A stretch of DNA of 64,000 bases from Devosia ureilytica (GCF_024273195.1 NZ_JAMZCU010000006.1:1-64000), one strand, 5' to 3'. Shown: positions 8,401-17,013, numbered from the stretch's first letter. Program-made: numbers and translations. Notes: generated by a model not told the origin, from the letters alone.

Positions 8401-8476
8401 GCCCAGATAGCTCAGTTGGTAGAGCAGCGGATTGAAAATCCGCGTGTCGCTGGTTCGATTCCGGCTCTGGGCACCA
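8401..8476 (+). tRNA. tRNA-Phe (GAA)
   Basis: 76-base cloverleaf: acceptor stem GCCCAGA/TCTGGGC, D-arm GCTCAGTTGGTAGAGC, anticodon stem-loop CGGATTGAAAATCCG with anticodon GAA, T-arm CTGGTTCGATTCCGG, and an encoded CCA end. The location after yacG is conserved in the order. tRNA genes of this kind are common integration sites, and the next gene is an accessory orphan. Confidence 0.97.
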
Positions 8477-8654
8477 CCACTTCCCCAATGAAATCAGTAA
8501 CTTGATTGTAGGCCTCTGCTGTCTCGGTCGCGTTCCATGTCGCGCATGTTGCGTCCAGCTAAGTCATTGAGAATCCAGCGCCGTCCGCTATCGTACGGCT
8601 GCGCCACGCGACAACGGCGCGACCTGGGAGAACCAGAGTGCGGCTGAATACGAT

Positions 8655-9254
8655 ATGATCAACCCTGCTCTTCACGCCTTTCCGAGTGAAGCATCTCTCA
8701 TCGGCCAAATGGTGGTCGGTTACGGGGAGATCGACATCTCCATGGTCTCAGCTGTTGGCAAGGCCATGGGCATGATGTTCCAGCTGCTTGACGCGCTTGA
8801 GGAAGTGCAGTCGGAAATGCGGCGCATCGTCGTGGTTCAAAAGCTTGCACGCGGTAAATTCGTGGCATTGGGGCTTGCAGACGAATTCGACCAGGCGATC
8901 AGCGCTATGGAGTTCTGTCGCGAGACCAGAAACTATTTTGCTCATTGCCACTACGGAGACTTTGGGGACGGCGTGTTGGTCACCGTTAAGGCCAAGGACA
9001 TGTTCGCGATGCCTGGAAGCATCGACGATCTCAATTGGCGACGGCACACGGTCGAAACGCTCACAGCGCTAGAGCAGTATTTTACGCACTGTCGCGCCTA
9101 TTGGCTCTGGCTGGATCAAAAGATCACGCACCCTGATCACTTCTCCATACTCTGGCCGGGCGCCGTTGCAAGGCCGCCAAGGGATGGCGGGCGATGGGAA
9201 CGGCAATCCCGGAAGCGGGAGGCCTCTATGGTCAGAGTGCCCAGCGGCGAGTGA
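8655..9254 (+). CDS. Hypothetical protein with HEPN-like RNYFAH motif
   Basis: 199-residue soluble, mostly helical protein with no recognised family name. Residues 30-60 and 72-100 read as two long helices, and the second ends in CRETRNYFAHCHY. R92-N93-x3-H97 fits the Rx4-6H motif of HEPN-fold RNases and RNA-binding proteins, including a polar residue after the Arg. A Trp/His-rich helix follows (about 128-153), and the tail is basic and low in complexity. It stands alone, 178 bases downstream of tRNA-Phe, and is likely an accessory gene. No antitoxin-like partner (MNT or similar) is adjacent. The HEPN assignment is inferred from the motif and helix pattern only. Confidence 0.6.
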   Translation: MINPALHAFPSEASLIGQMVVGYGEIDISMVSAVGKAMGMMFQLLDALEEVQSEMRRIVVVQKLARGKFVALGLADEFDQAISAMEFCRETRNYFAHCHYGDFGDGVLVTVKAKDMFAMPGSIDDLNWRRHTVETLTALEQYFTHCRAYWLWLDQKITHPDHFSILWPGAVARPPRDGGRWERQSRKREASMVRVPSGE

Positions 9255-9450
9255 GGCCAACTGACAGGACTAGGTTTTGCAGTTCGCACCCCGGTTCGCA
9301 GTGCGAACTCGATCATGAAGCCGCCCTGCCCACCTTCTGAAGCCATGTCCCAGAACAGCCGCTGCGCGTATGCCCCAGAAACATCATTTTTCGATTTGAA
9401 CCAATTGGCCGCCGAACTCTTGTCCTTGTGTTCAAAGGCAGGAGGCCGCC

Positions 9451-9591
9451 ATGACCAAAGAGAAACCGAAACCAGCGCCGCTCGAAACCGGCACCGGCGA
9501 ACAGCAGGACGACAACATCGATGATCTGGGCCGCAAACAGGATGGCTCCAAGCAGGAACAGCCCGGTACGACTAAGCCTTCGAAACCCTGA
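9451..9591 (+). CDS. Small hydrophilic protein (46 aa)
   Basis: The frame starts ATG at 9451, six bases after an AGGAGG at 9440-9445, and ends TGA at 9589-9591. The product is rich in Lys, Pro, Gln, Asp and Thr (MTKEKPKPAPLETGTGEQQD...), has no hydrophobic core and is probably disordered. The strong ribosome-binding site is the main support. No homologous family is recognised. The flanks 9255-9450 and 9592-9836 show no other coding signal. Confidence 0.5.
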   Translation: MTKEKPKPAPLETGTGEQQDDNIDDLGRKQDGSKQEQPGTTKPSKP

Positions 9592-9836
9592 TCCTCGCTC
9601 CTGGCATCGGCGCAATGGCAGGCCTTTGGGACGCCACGAGGACATTTGATGCTTTTGGAGGCCGAATAGTGGAGACGTTCAAAAGCCAATAGGCATGCCG
9701 GAAAGCGCTCATCATGACCGCGGTCCGAACCTCGCGCGAAATATTTCGTCAAATTGTCGAAAATTTTATTCGTCTGCAAACACTCCCTTTACATGGCCAA
9801 GTCTAGATTGACCGCTCTGCACTTTGGGGGCGGACT

Positions 9837-11681
9837 ATGTTGGCGGGCGATACAGAACTATTGCTCCGCGTTCAGACGGAAGTCTTGGAGGCCGTTGCGC
9901 GTGGAGAACAACTGGGCGAAGTCGGTGCCATCTTGTGCCGTCGCGTCGAAAGTTTTGTCCCCGGGGTCACCTGCTCCATTCTGCTCATAGACGACAATGG
10001 AAAGGTCCGCCCGCTGGCTGGCCCCAGCTTGCCGCCCCAGTTTTCGAGCGCCGTTGACGGCCTGTCCATCGGCCCCAAGGCGGGGTCCTGCGGCACTGCG
10101 GCCTGGCGCAAAGAGCCGGTTATCGTCACCGATATCGCCACCGATCCGCTCTGGGAGGATTACAAGGGCCTGGCCCTGCCGCTTGGCCTGCTCGCCAGCT
10201 GGTCGAGCCCCATCCGCAATGCCGATGGCCAGGTGATCGGCACCTTCGCCTTCTACTATGGCACCAAACGCGGCCCCACCGATCTCGAACGCCAGATCGT
10301 CGAGACCTGCGTGCAGCTCTGTGCCCTCGCCATCGAACACGAGCGGGTTCAGGCCAGGAACCATCACCTCGCCTATTTCGATGTCCTGACAGACCTGCCC
10401 AACCGCGCCCATTTCAACGCCAAGCTGGCCGAGCGGACCCTGCTGGGCGAGCCCTTTGGCCTCATCCTCCTCGACATCGACCATCTCAAGCTGGTCAACG
10501 ACAGCATTGGTCATGCCGCCGGCGATGCGCTGATCCGCACCATCGCCGCGCGCCTGTCTGCCTGCCGCCCGGAAATCCTGCCCTGTCGCCTGGGTGGCGA
10601 CGAAATTGCCATGCTGGTCGATGGCTGCGCCGATCATGCCGCGCTTGAGGCGGTGGCCAACAGGGCGCTGGCGGCGGTGTCGGGCATGGTCCTGGTGGGC
10701 GACCAGAGCATCGATGCCCATGTGACGCTGGGCGGCGCGCTATATGGCGTCGATGGCCGCGACGCCGACACCATCAGCCAGAATGCCGATTTCGCGCTCT
10801 ACCAGGCCAAGCAGACCCATCGCGGTGGCTATGTGGGCTTCCGGCCCGGCCTGCGCACCGCCATGGTTGAGCGCATCTCCATGGTGCGCCGGCTCGATGC
10901 TGCCATGGCCGAGGGCAGCGTTGTGCCGCACTACCAGCCCATCGTGCGGCTCGAAACGGCCGAGATCGTCGGTCTCGAGGCCCTGGCGCGGCTGGTCCTG
11001 CCCGATGGCACCGTGGTGCCTGCCGGTGCTTTCCACGCCGCGCTCGATGACCCGCGCATCGCCTACCAACTGACCGGGCAGATGCTCGATCACGTCGCCC
11101 GCGACGTCCGTGCCTGGCTCGATCAGGGCATTCCCTTCCAGCATGTGGGCGTCAATGTCACCACCGGCGATTTCCAGCGCGGCGATCTGGCCGAACGCGT
11201 CGGTTCGCTCTTTGCCGCCCATAATGTGCCCCTGAGCCATGTGGTGCTTGAGGTCAACGAATCGGTATTCATGGGCGGCAGCGATCAGGCCGTGCCGCGC
11301 GCCGTCGAGTGTCTGCGCGATCAGGGGATCCTGGTGGCCCTGGACGATTTCGGCACCGGCTTTGCCTCGCTCACCCATCTGCTCAGCTTCCCCGTCGACG
11401 TCATCAAGATTGACCGGTCCTTCGTCGAAAAGCTGGGCTCCGACCAGCCGAGCGAAGTCGTGGTGCGTGCGCTCCTCGATATTGCCAGCCGGCTCGATAT
11501 GCGGGTCATTGCCGAGGGTATCGAAACCGCCCAGCAGGCCGCGGTGCTGCGCCAGTTCGGTTGCCTCATGGGGCAGGGTTACCTCTTCTCCCGTCCGGTG
11601 CCGGCCGACGATGTCACCCAGATGCTGCGCCTGTTTGGCCAGAAACACCCCGTGCCGCGTCACGCCCGGGCCATCGCCTGA
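9837..11681 (+). CDS. GAF-GGDEF-EAL cyclic-di-GMP signalling protein
   Basis: 614 residues without a membrane segment. A GAF sensor domain covers about residues 18-165 (GPKAGSCGTAAW), a GGDEF domain about 172-335 and an EAL domain about 350-605. The diguanylate cyclase motif reads GGDEI at 253-257, with the metal-site DID at 213-215 retained. The RxxD inhibitory site five residues upstream is not present (RPEI). The phosphodiesterase residues appear intact: EAL 381-383, LEVNES, DDFGTG, KIDRSF, AEGIET and QGYLFSRP. Expected activities are c-di-GMP hydrolysis and possibly synthesis, with GAF-ligand control. It is monocistronic and followed by a hairpin at 11704-11736. Confidence 0.93.
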   Translation: MLAGDTELLLRVQTEVLEAVARGEQLGEVGAILCRRVESFVPGVTCSILLIDDNGKVRPLAGPSLPPQFSSAVDGLSIGPKAGSCGTAAWRKEPVIVTDIATDPLWEDYKGLALPLGLLASWSSPIRNADGQVIGTFAFYYGTKRGPTDLERQIVETCVQLCALAIEHERVQARNHHLAYFDVLTDLPNRAHFNAKLAERTLLGEPFGLILLDIDHLKLVNDSIGHAAGDALIRTIAARLSACRPEILPCRLGGDEIAMLVDGCADHAALEAVANRALAAVSGMVLVGDQSIDAHVTLGGALYGVDGRDADTISQNADFALYQAKQTHRGGYVGFRPGLRTAMVERISMVRRLDAAMAEGSVVPHYQPIVRLETAEIVGLEALARLVLPDGTVVPAGAFHAALDDPRIAYQLTGQMLDHVARDVRAWLDQGIPFQHVGVNVTTGDFQRGDLAERVGSLFAAHNVPLSHVVLEVNESVFMGGSDQAVPRAVECLRDQGILVALDDFGTGFASLTHLLSFPVDVIKIDRSFVEKLGSDQPSEVVVRALLDIASRLDMRVIAEGIETAQQAAVLRQFGCLMGQGYLFSRPVPADDVTQMLRLFGQKHPVPRHARAIA

Positions 11682-11703
11682 TCAGGTCATCCACCATGAA
11701 AAA

Positions 11704-11736
11704 GGCCCGGATACCGCCATTTGGGGTATCCGGGCC
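11704..11736. terminator. Strong hairpin between GGDEF-EAL gene and small membrane-protein gene
   Basis: Perfect 12-bp stem GGCCCGGATACC/GGTATCCGGGCC with a nine-base loop. On the minus strand the stem is followed by TTTTT, a classical intrinsic terminator for transcripts coming from the small gene at 11918-12085. On the plus strand it starts 23 bases after the stop of the GGDEF-EAL gene but lacks a T-run. Probably bidirectional, stronger on the minus strand. Confidence 0.7.
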
Positions 11737-11917
11737 TATGAGCTCTGGCACTGTGCTGCGCGGGTCGTCGAGGGAGGGACCGCGCCCCACGCGCATGTTA
11801 TGTGCCGAGCGGTTGGGAAGCGCATTGGGGGGAGTGCTGCTTCCTTGCCCTTCTAGATAGGTCGGTGCGCAGCCGGTTCAAGGGCTGGCCATCGCGCATC
11901 CGCTTGGGGCAGGCAGG

Positions 11918-12085
11918 TTAGATCAGATACGCCAGCACGGTGGCCATCACCGCGACCATGCCGAACGCGCAAGCCCCCGAGGCCACCAGCATGATCCGCA
12001 CCCGCTGGGCCCTGGCACTGCGGCCAAGGGTCCGTTTCAACGTCACGAGGTCTGCGCCGAACTGCTCTGGATAAAGGTTTGCCAT
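11918..12085 (-). CDS. Small single-pass membrane protein (55 aa)
   Basis: The frame starts ATG (12085) and stops TAA (11920-11918). The N-terminal 30 residues are polar and basic (MANLYPEQFGADLVTLKRTL...), followed by one hydrophobic helix (about residues 31-55, IMLVASGACAFGMVAVMA...) that ends at the C-terminus. This is a plausible inner-membrane microprotein with a cytoplasmic basic head. It is followed 180 bases downstream by a minus-strand intrinsic terminator. No family was recognised. Confidence 0.5.
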   Translation of the reverse strand: MANLYPEQFGADLVTLKRTLGRSARAQRVRIMLVASGACAFGMVAVMATVLAYLI

Positions 12086-12308
12086 GGGTCCGCCCTACCA
12101 CATCCGGCGTTCGCCTGAACGCCCCTGGTCTTGCCGGGCAGCCGCCTTGCTGGGCCGTTTCTCACCCTTTTCAGCCCAAGCCTACGTCCATTCACACCCA
12201 TGCTGAACGACTGCCTTGCAACGCAGTTAATTTGTTTCAAACGCTATCCGTCTGCATCTTGTATGGAAGATATTGAAACCGCCGGGCGAACATGCCACAA
12301 CCACGCCC

Positions 12309-13727
12309 ATGACCCAGCCAAGCCATTTGCACCCCGAGCGTCTCTTCCCCGCCTCCGAGCCGGCGCGTTCCATCGCGCGCGATCTCTATCCGGCGGTCCG
12401 CGACCTGCCCCTCATCAGTCCCCATGGCCACACCGATCCGTCCTGGTTCGCCCAGAATGGTCGCTTTGCCAGCCCCACGGCGCTGTTCCTCACGCCTGAC
12501 CATTATGTGCTGCGCATGCTCAAAAGCCGCGGCATCAGCTATGACGCCCTCGGCATTCCCCGCAAGGATGGCCAGTGGTTCGAGCCCGACCAGCGCAAGG
12601 CCTGGCGCCTGTTTGCCGAGAACTATTATCTGTTTGCCGGCACGCCCTCAAAAACCTGGGTCGATCACTCGCTGCACGCCGTCTTCGGCATCACCGAAGA
12701 ACTTTCCGGCGCCACGGCCGACAGCATTTTCGATGCCATCGACGCCAAGCTCGGCACCCCCGAGCTGCTGCCCCGGGCGATCCTCGAGCGCTTCAAGGTC
12801 GAGGTCATCGCCACCACCGAATTCGCCCTCGACCCGCTGGTCCATCACCAGTCCATGGCCGATCAGGGCCTCATCGGCCAGGTGCGCACCACCTATCGCC
12901 CCGATGACGTCACCGACCCCAGCCGCCCCGCCATTGTCGACAATCTCAAAAAATTCGGCGACCTGACTGGCGAGGACATCAGCAAATGGGATGGCCTGAT
13001 CAACGCCCACCGCAAGCGCCGCGAATACTTCCGCCGCTTCGGCGCTGTCGCCACCGATCATGGTGTGCCCACCGCCAACACCGCCGATCTGCCGCTTGTC
13101 GAAAAGCAGGCCCTGCTCGACAAGGTGCTCGCCGGCAAGCACGACGCGCATGATGCCGAGTTGTTCCGCGCCCAGATGATGACCGAAATGGCGCTGCTCT
13201 CGGTCGAAGATGGCATGGTCATGCAGATCCACGCCGGCTCCCGCCGCAACACCGATCCGCTTCTGTTCACCGAGCGTGGCGCTGACCTTGGCGCCGACAT
13301 TCCCGGCCCCACCGATTATGTCGGGGGCATGAAGGCACTGCTGAGCCGTTGCGGCAACGAGCCGAACCTCAAGCTCATCATGTTTGTCCTCGACGAAACC
13401 ACTTATGCCCGCGAACTGGCCCCCATGGCCGGCTATTGGCCAAGCCTGATGATTGGCCCGCCCTGGTGGTTCCACGATAGCCCGCAGGGCATCCGCCGCT
13501 ACCTCGACCAGGTGGTGGAAACCGCTGGCTTTTACAATCTCGCCGGCTTCAACGACGACACCCGCGCCTTGCTCTCCATTCCGGCGCGCCACGACGTCTG
13601 GCGCCGCGAAGTCTGCGGCTTCCTCGCCAATTGGGTCGCCGAACACCGCCTCAGCAAGTCTTCGGCCGAAGACATCGCCAGGCACCTCAGCTACCAGGCC
13701 GCCAAGGACGCCTACAAGCTCAAGTAG
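12309..13727 (+). CDS. uxaC: Glucuronate isomerase
   Basis: Interconverts D-glucuronate/D-fructuronate and D-galacturonate/D-tagaturonate, the first step of hexuronate use. 472 residues from ATG 12309; a TTG start at 12273 would add 12 residues. Family motifs include LPLISPHGHTDPSWF near the N-terminus, the amidohydrolase-like HAGSRRN and GYWPSLMIGPPWWFHDSP. The usual partners (uxaB, uxuA, uxuB, transporter) are not nearby. Upstream, ATCTT-GTATGG-AAGAT at 12256-12271 is a short palindrome that might be a GntR-type operator; this is speculative. Confidence 0.95.
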   Translation: MTQPSHLHPERLFPASEPARSIARDLYPAVRDLPLISPHGHTDPSWFAQNGRFASPTALFLTPDHYVLRMLKSRGISYDALGIPRKDGQWFEPDQRKAWRLFAENYYLFAGTPSKTWVDHSLHAVFGITEELSGATADSIFDAIDAKLGTPELLPRAILERFKVEVIATTEFALDPLVHHQSMADQGLIGQVRTTYRPDDVTDPSRPAIVDNLKKFGDLTGEDISKWDGLINAHRKRREYFRRFGAVATDHGVPTANTADLPLVEKQALLDKVLAGKHDAHDAELFRAQMMTEMALLSVEDGMVMQIHAGSRRNTDPLLFTERGADLGADIPGPTDYVGGMKALLSRCGNEPNLKLIMFVLDETTYARELAPMAGYWPSLMIGPPWWFHDSPQGIRRYLDQVVETAGFYNLAGFNDDTRALLSIPARHDVWRREVCGFLANWVAEHRLSKSSAEDIARHLSYQAAKDAYKLK

Positions 13728-13737
13728 GCGAAGCGCG

Positions 13738-13852
13738 CCCCACCCGGCCTCCCCCTGACAGGGGGAGGGGGAGCCTTGAGATGGGCTTGATATCGAAGCC
13801 AAGCGCGATCGGTCCCTCCCCCCTATCAGGGGGAGGTTAGGTGAGGGTATCC
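13738..13852. repeat. Paired palindromic repeats, family C
   Basis: Two hairpins: CCTCCCCCTGACAGGGGGAGG near 13749-13769 and CTCCCCCCTATCAGGGGGAG near 13814-13834, the latter followed by GTTAGGTGAGGGTATCC. The second half recurs at 16962-17003. They occupy the gap between uxaC and the APH-like gene. Confidence 0.7.
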
Positions 13853-13944
13853 AACGAAATGATTCCCGCCTCACTTCCATCACCTTTGCGCGCCACCTCA
13901 CGGAACCCGTCGAATCCCGCTCCGGCTTCTGCTTTAATGGCGCC

Positions 13945-14796
13945 ATGGTGAATCACTCTCCCGTCGAAACGGCCTTGAGCCGTGCCATGATCCGCTGGTC
14001 TCTGACCAAGTCCACGCCGGTTGCCGAAACCGATCGCAGCTGGATTTTTCGCGTCGAGCAGAACGGCCGCAATTTCGCGGCGCTGAAAATCCTCAAATCC
14101 GTCGTGGCCGAGGAAGAGGGCAGGGGCGCCCGCCTCCTGCAATGGTATTCCGGCGATGGCGCCGCCACGGTTTTTGATATCCACGGCGATACCATTTTCA
14201 TGGAATGGCTCGATGGCGGCACCCTGGGTGATGCGGCGCGCGCCGGTCGCGACGACGAGGCCACCATCGCCATCGCGACCTTGGTTGCCAATCTCCACCG
14301 GCCCCGGCCAGATCAGCCCGAGGGCTTGCAGGACCTGCGCCAGCGCTTCGAGGCGCTGTTCAAGACCGACGTGCGCGCCTGGCCGCACACGGCGCGCGAT
14401 CTTTACGCGCGCTCTGCCGGTATTGCGCTCAAACTCTTCGACAAGCCCATGCCCGAAACCCCGCTGCATGGTGATCTGCACCATGACAACATCCTCTCCT
14501 CGGATCGCGGCTGGCTGGCCATTGATCCCAAGGGGTTGATCGGTGATCCGCATTACGAATTGGCCAATGCCTTCCGCAACCCGTTCGGCGCCACCAAATT
14601 GGTTGCCGATCCCAAGCGCATCAACGCCATGGCCGATGTGTTTTCGGCGCGGCTGGGGCTCAATCGCAAGCGCCTGCTGGGCTTTGCCGCAGCCCATTCG
14701 GGCCTCTCGGTCTGCTGGGATCTGGCCGCCGGCAATCCCATAACCGCCGATCTTGCCATCCTGCCCAATCTGTTGAGCGCATATGATCAGGCCTGA
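13945..14796 (+). CDS. APH(6)/hydroxyurea-kinase-like small-molecule phosphotransferase
   Basis: 283-residue kinase-fold protein of the aminoglycoside/hydroxyurea antibiotic resistance kinase family. The catalytic loop LHGDLHHDNIL is near residues 173-183, and the metal-binding AIDPKGLIGDP near 192-202 matches APH(6) and related metabolic kinases. An N-terminal Lys in FAALKILKS may bind ATP. Chromosomal members are common in Rhizobiales, and a real resistance role cannot be concluded. It is followed closely by the CAP-domain lipoprotein gene. Confidence 0.8.
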   Translation: MVNHSPVETALSRAMIRWSLTKSTPVAETDRSWIFRVEQNGRNFAALKILKSVVAEEEGRGARLLQWYSGDGAATVFDIHGDTIFMEWLDGGTLGDAARAGRDDEATIAIATLVANLHRPRPDQPEGLQDLRQRFEALFKTDVRAWPHTARDLYARSAGIALKLFDKPMPETPLHGDLHHDNILSSDRGWLAIDPKGLIGDPHYELANAFRNPFGATKLVADPKRINAMADVFSARLGLNRKRLLGFAAAHSGLSVCWDLAAGNPITADLAILPNLLSAYDQA

Positions 14797-14800
14797 CCGA

Positions 14801-15307
14801 ATGCCAAGTTACACCCGCCGTGCTGTTCTGGCTTTGGGGGCGACCGCGCTGCTTTCGGCCTGCGCGTCCACCATTCCACCGCTCCCGGCAAAAACGTCGG
14901 ATCGCCCCGAGGACTTGACCCGGGACCAGATCATTTCGACCATCAACGCGGTGCGCCGGGCCAATGGCGCCGGCGCCTGGTCTTATAACGGACAGCTCGA
15001 AGCCGCTGCCCGCTCCCAGGCGCGCCTCATGGCCAGCAAGGATACGCTCAGCCACAATCTCGGCGTCACCCTGCGCCAGCGCGTCACTGAAGCCGGCTAT
15101 GTCTACGCCGTCGGCGAAAACGTCGCCAAGGGCTACAAGACCCTGCCCACCACCATCGAAGGCTGGCTGGCCTCCCAGGGCCACCGCAACACCCTGCTCT
15201 CCAACCGCTTCACCGAATTCGGCCTCGCCTTCGCCCGCACCAATTCAGGCAAACTCTACTGGGCCCTCATCGCCGGCGGACCATTCGAGGCCTGGGCACA
15301 GGCTTGA
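14801..15307 (+). CDS. CAP/SCP-domain lipoprotein
   Basis: About 168 residues. The N-terminus YTRRAVLALGATALLSAC carries a twin-arginine-like pair and a lipobox LSAC, so the mature protein is probably lipidated. A CAP (SCP/PR1) domain follows: INAVRRANGAGAWSYNGQLEAAARSQA..., LSHNLG and GHRNTLLSNRFTEFGLAFA. ATG 14801 is preferred over 14783 because it gives a normal signal peptide. Function in bacteria is poorly known; cell-surface or periplasmic binding has been suggested for relatives. It begins five bases after the kinase stop. Confidence 0.85.
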   Translation: MPSYTRRAVLALGATALLSACASTIPPLPAKTSDRPEDLTRDQIISTINAVRRANGAGAWSYNGQLEAAARSQARLMASKDTLSHNLGVTLRQRVTEAGYVYAVGENVAKGYKTLPTTIEGWLASQGHRNTLLSNRFTEFGLAFARTNSGKLYWALIAGGPFEAWAQA

Positions 15308-15350
15308 CGCCGGCCCGCAGGCACCAGGACGCAGACTGGCCAAAACCCCA

Positions 15351-15582
15351 TGTTCATCGTCTCCCTCCCCTGGATGGGGAGGGACCAAGGGTAGGGTGGG
15401 GCAAAGGGCTCAACGGCCCGATTCACACCCACTTTCTGGACTTCCCACAAGGGGGAGGGAGGCGCTGTTGCATTTCCTCCGCCGCTCTGGACGGTCAATT
15501 TCGCGGAAGCGGATGTTCATCGTCTCCCTCCCCTGGATAGGGAGGGACCAAGGGTGGGGTGGGGCAAAGGGCTCAACGGCCC
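15351..15582. repeat. Two direct copies of a ~69-bp palindromic repeat, family A type
   Basis: Segments 15351-15419 and 15514-15582 are near-identical direct repeats (TGTTCATCGTCTCCCTCCCC...CTCAACGGCC). Each contains a CTCCCTCCCCTGGAT-(G)GGGAGGGA hairpin, and a lone CCCACAAGGGGGAGGGAGG arm lies between them. They fill the gap between the CAP lipoprotein gene and the convergent tlyA gene and could stop both transcripts. Confidence 0.8.
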
Positions 15583-15588
15583 CTCCCT

Positions 15589-16323
15589 TCATCCCCGTCC
15601 AAACACCAGCACCGTCTCCACATTGCCGTCGCCCCCGGCGATCGGTGACACCACCTGGGTGCGCAGCGAAAGTCCGGTGCTCTCGACAAACGCCACGACC
15701 TCGGCCATGGCCCGCTCCATCGCCGCCCGGTCGGTAACGATGCCGCCCTTGCCGACATGCTCGCGCCCGACCTCGAACTGCGGCTTGAACAGCACGACGG
15801 CCTCCGCCACGGGCCCGCAGAGCGCCAGCGGCGCTTCGAGCACCTTGGTCACTGACACAAAGCTGACGTCAGAGACGACCAGATCAATGATCTGAGGGAT
15901 CTTACCCCGGTCCAGCGCCCGCGCATTGGTGCCTTCAAGGCTCACCACGCGCGAATCCCCCCGCAGGCTCTCGTGCAATTGGTCATGCCCCACATCGACC
16001 GCAAACACCCGTGCCGCGCCCCGCTCCAGCAGCACCTGGGTGAACCCACCGGTGGACGATCCCACATCAAGGCAGATCTTGCCCGCAACATCGATTCCGC
16101 CGGCATCAAGGCCCGCGATCAGCTTGAGTGCAGCACGGGATACATAGCCCGCCGCCGGATCGTCCAGCGTCAGCACATCGTCGTCACCCACCATCTGATT
16201 GGGCTTCTTGGCCGGCTCCCCATTGACCTGCACCGTGCCGCGCAGGATGGCGTCGCGAGCGCGCGCCCGGCTGGGCATCAGCCCGCGCTGTTCCAGCGCC
16301 AGGTCGAGCCGGATGCGGGTCAC
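15589..16323 (-). CDS. tlyA: TlyA-family rRNA (cytidine-2'-O)-methyltransferase
   Basis: 244 residues. An N-terminal S4 RNA-binding domain (RIRLDLALEQRGLMPSRARARDAI, about residues 3-60) is followed by an FtsJ-like methyltransferase fold with the SAM motif DVGSSTGGFT near residues 86-95. The mycobacterial relative methylates 16S and 23S rRNA and determines capreomycin sensitivity. The start overlaps the stop of the SCO1 gene by four bases. Confidence 0.92.
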   Translation of the reverse strand: MTRIRLDLALEQRGLMPSRARARDAILRGTVQVNGEPAKKPNQMVGDDDVLTLDDPAAGYVSRAALKLIAGLDAGGIDVAGKICLDVGSSTGGFTQVLLERGAARVFAVDVGHDQLHESLRGDSRVVSLEGTNARALDRGKIPQIIDLVVSDVSFVSVTKVLEAPLALCGPVAEAVVLFKPQFEVGREHVGKGGIVTDRAAMERAMAEVVAFVESTGLSLRTQVVSPIAGGDGNVETVLVFGRG

Positions 16324-16919
16324 CCCTTAACCAGCCGCTCGATCTTGGCGCGTGCGGTTTCGCTGGCCTCTTCATAGGCAATCGTGCCCTCAAAGCGCCC
16401 GTCAGCGCCGATCAGGAAGGTCAGCGCGGTGTGGTCGACCAGATAGAACTCGCTCTCGACGTCTCCCGACTTTTGCGAGAACACGCCGAACGATGCCTTG
16501 GCCTTTTCGGTTTCCTCGACAGAACCGACCAGGCCAATGACGCTGGGATCGAAGCCCTCGACATAGCTTTTGACCATTTCGGCGGTGTCCCGCTCGGGGT
16601 CGACCGTCACGAAGATGATCCGCAGATCGTCAGCACTCAATCCCAGCTGTTCGCGCCATGCCGTGGTCTCGGCCAGCGTCGTCGGGCACACATCCGGGCA
16701 GAACGTATAGCCAAAGAAAACCAGGCTCGGTTTTCCCACCAGATCGCTCTGGGTAAACGTGCCACCCTTGGTCGAGGCCAGGGCAAATTCCTGCCCCGTC
16801 ACGCCCAGCGGGCGCTGCGGTGGCCTGAACACATAAAGCGCCGTCGCCCCAATGGCCGCCACCGCCACCAGCACCCACAGCACGATGCGAAAATTGCGAA
16901 GCGTTGAGTTGGTCGTCAT
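16320..16919 (-). CDS. SCO1/SenC/PrrC-family copper chaperone
   Basis: 199 residues with one N-terminal membrane anchor (about 12-31) and a periplasmic thioredoxin fold. The metal-binding CxxxC lies in GYTFCPDVCPTTL (about residues 70-82), and the conserved His is in VDHTALTFL. It helps to deliver copper to cytochrome c oxidase or acts in redox signalling. It is transcribed with tlyA. In related genomes dxs often occupies the position between xseB and tlyA; here this gene does. Confidence 0.93.
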   Translation of the reverse strand: MTTNSTLRNFRIVLWVLVAVAAIGATALYVFRPPQRPLGVTGQEFALASTKGGTFTQSDLVGKPSLVFFGYTFCPDVCPTTLAETTAWREQLGLSADDLRIIFVTVDPERDTAEMVKSYVEGFDPSVIGLVGSVEETEKAKASFGVFSQKSGDVESEFYLVDHTALTFLIGADGRFEGTIAYEEASETARAKIERLVKG

Positions 16920-16961
16920 CTCACATCCTGTTCGAGGCAGTGTGCCGCCTCATCCACCGGA

Positions 16962-17003
16962 GCGGTCCCTCCCCCTATCAGGGGGAGGCTAGGTGGGGGT
17001 ATC
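16962..17003. repeat. Palindromic repeat, family C
   Basis: CCTCCCCCTATCAGGGGGAGG followed by CTAGGTGGGGGTATCC, nearly identical to the second half of 13738-13852. It lies in the short gap between xseB and the SCO1 gene. Confidence 0.75.
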
Positions 17004-17013
17004 CGGCAAACGG

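Noticed and set aside
8401..9254. Integrated genomic island at tRNA-Phe
   Set aside because: No integrase and no direct repeat of the tRNA 3' end were seen within the window; only one or two accessory genes are present.
12648..13946. 432-codon minus-strand frame over uxaC
   Set aside because: A shadow frame with no family features; uxaC on the plus strand has conserved motifs over its full length.
13945..14796. Streptomycin-resistance gene
   Set aside because: Although the kinase resembles APH(6), chromosomal relatives are widespread and no mobile element or resistance context is present.
15351..15582. Possible CRISPR array
   Set aside because: Only two direct repeat units of about 69 bases with internal palindromes; no regular spacers and no cas genes.
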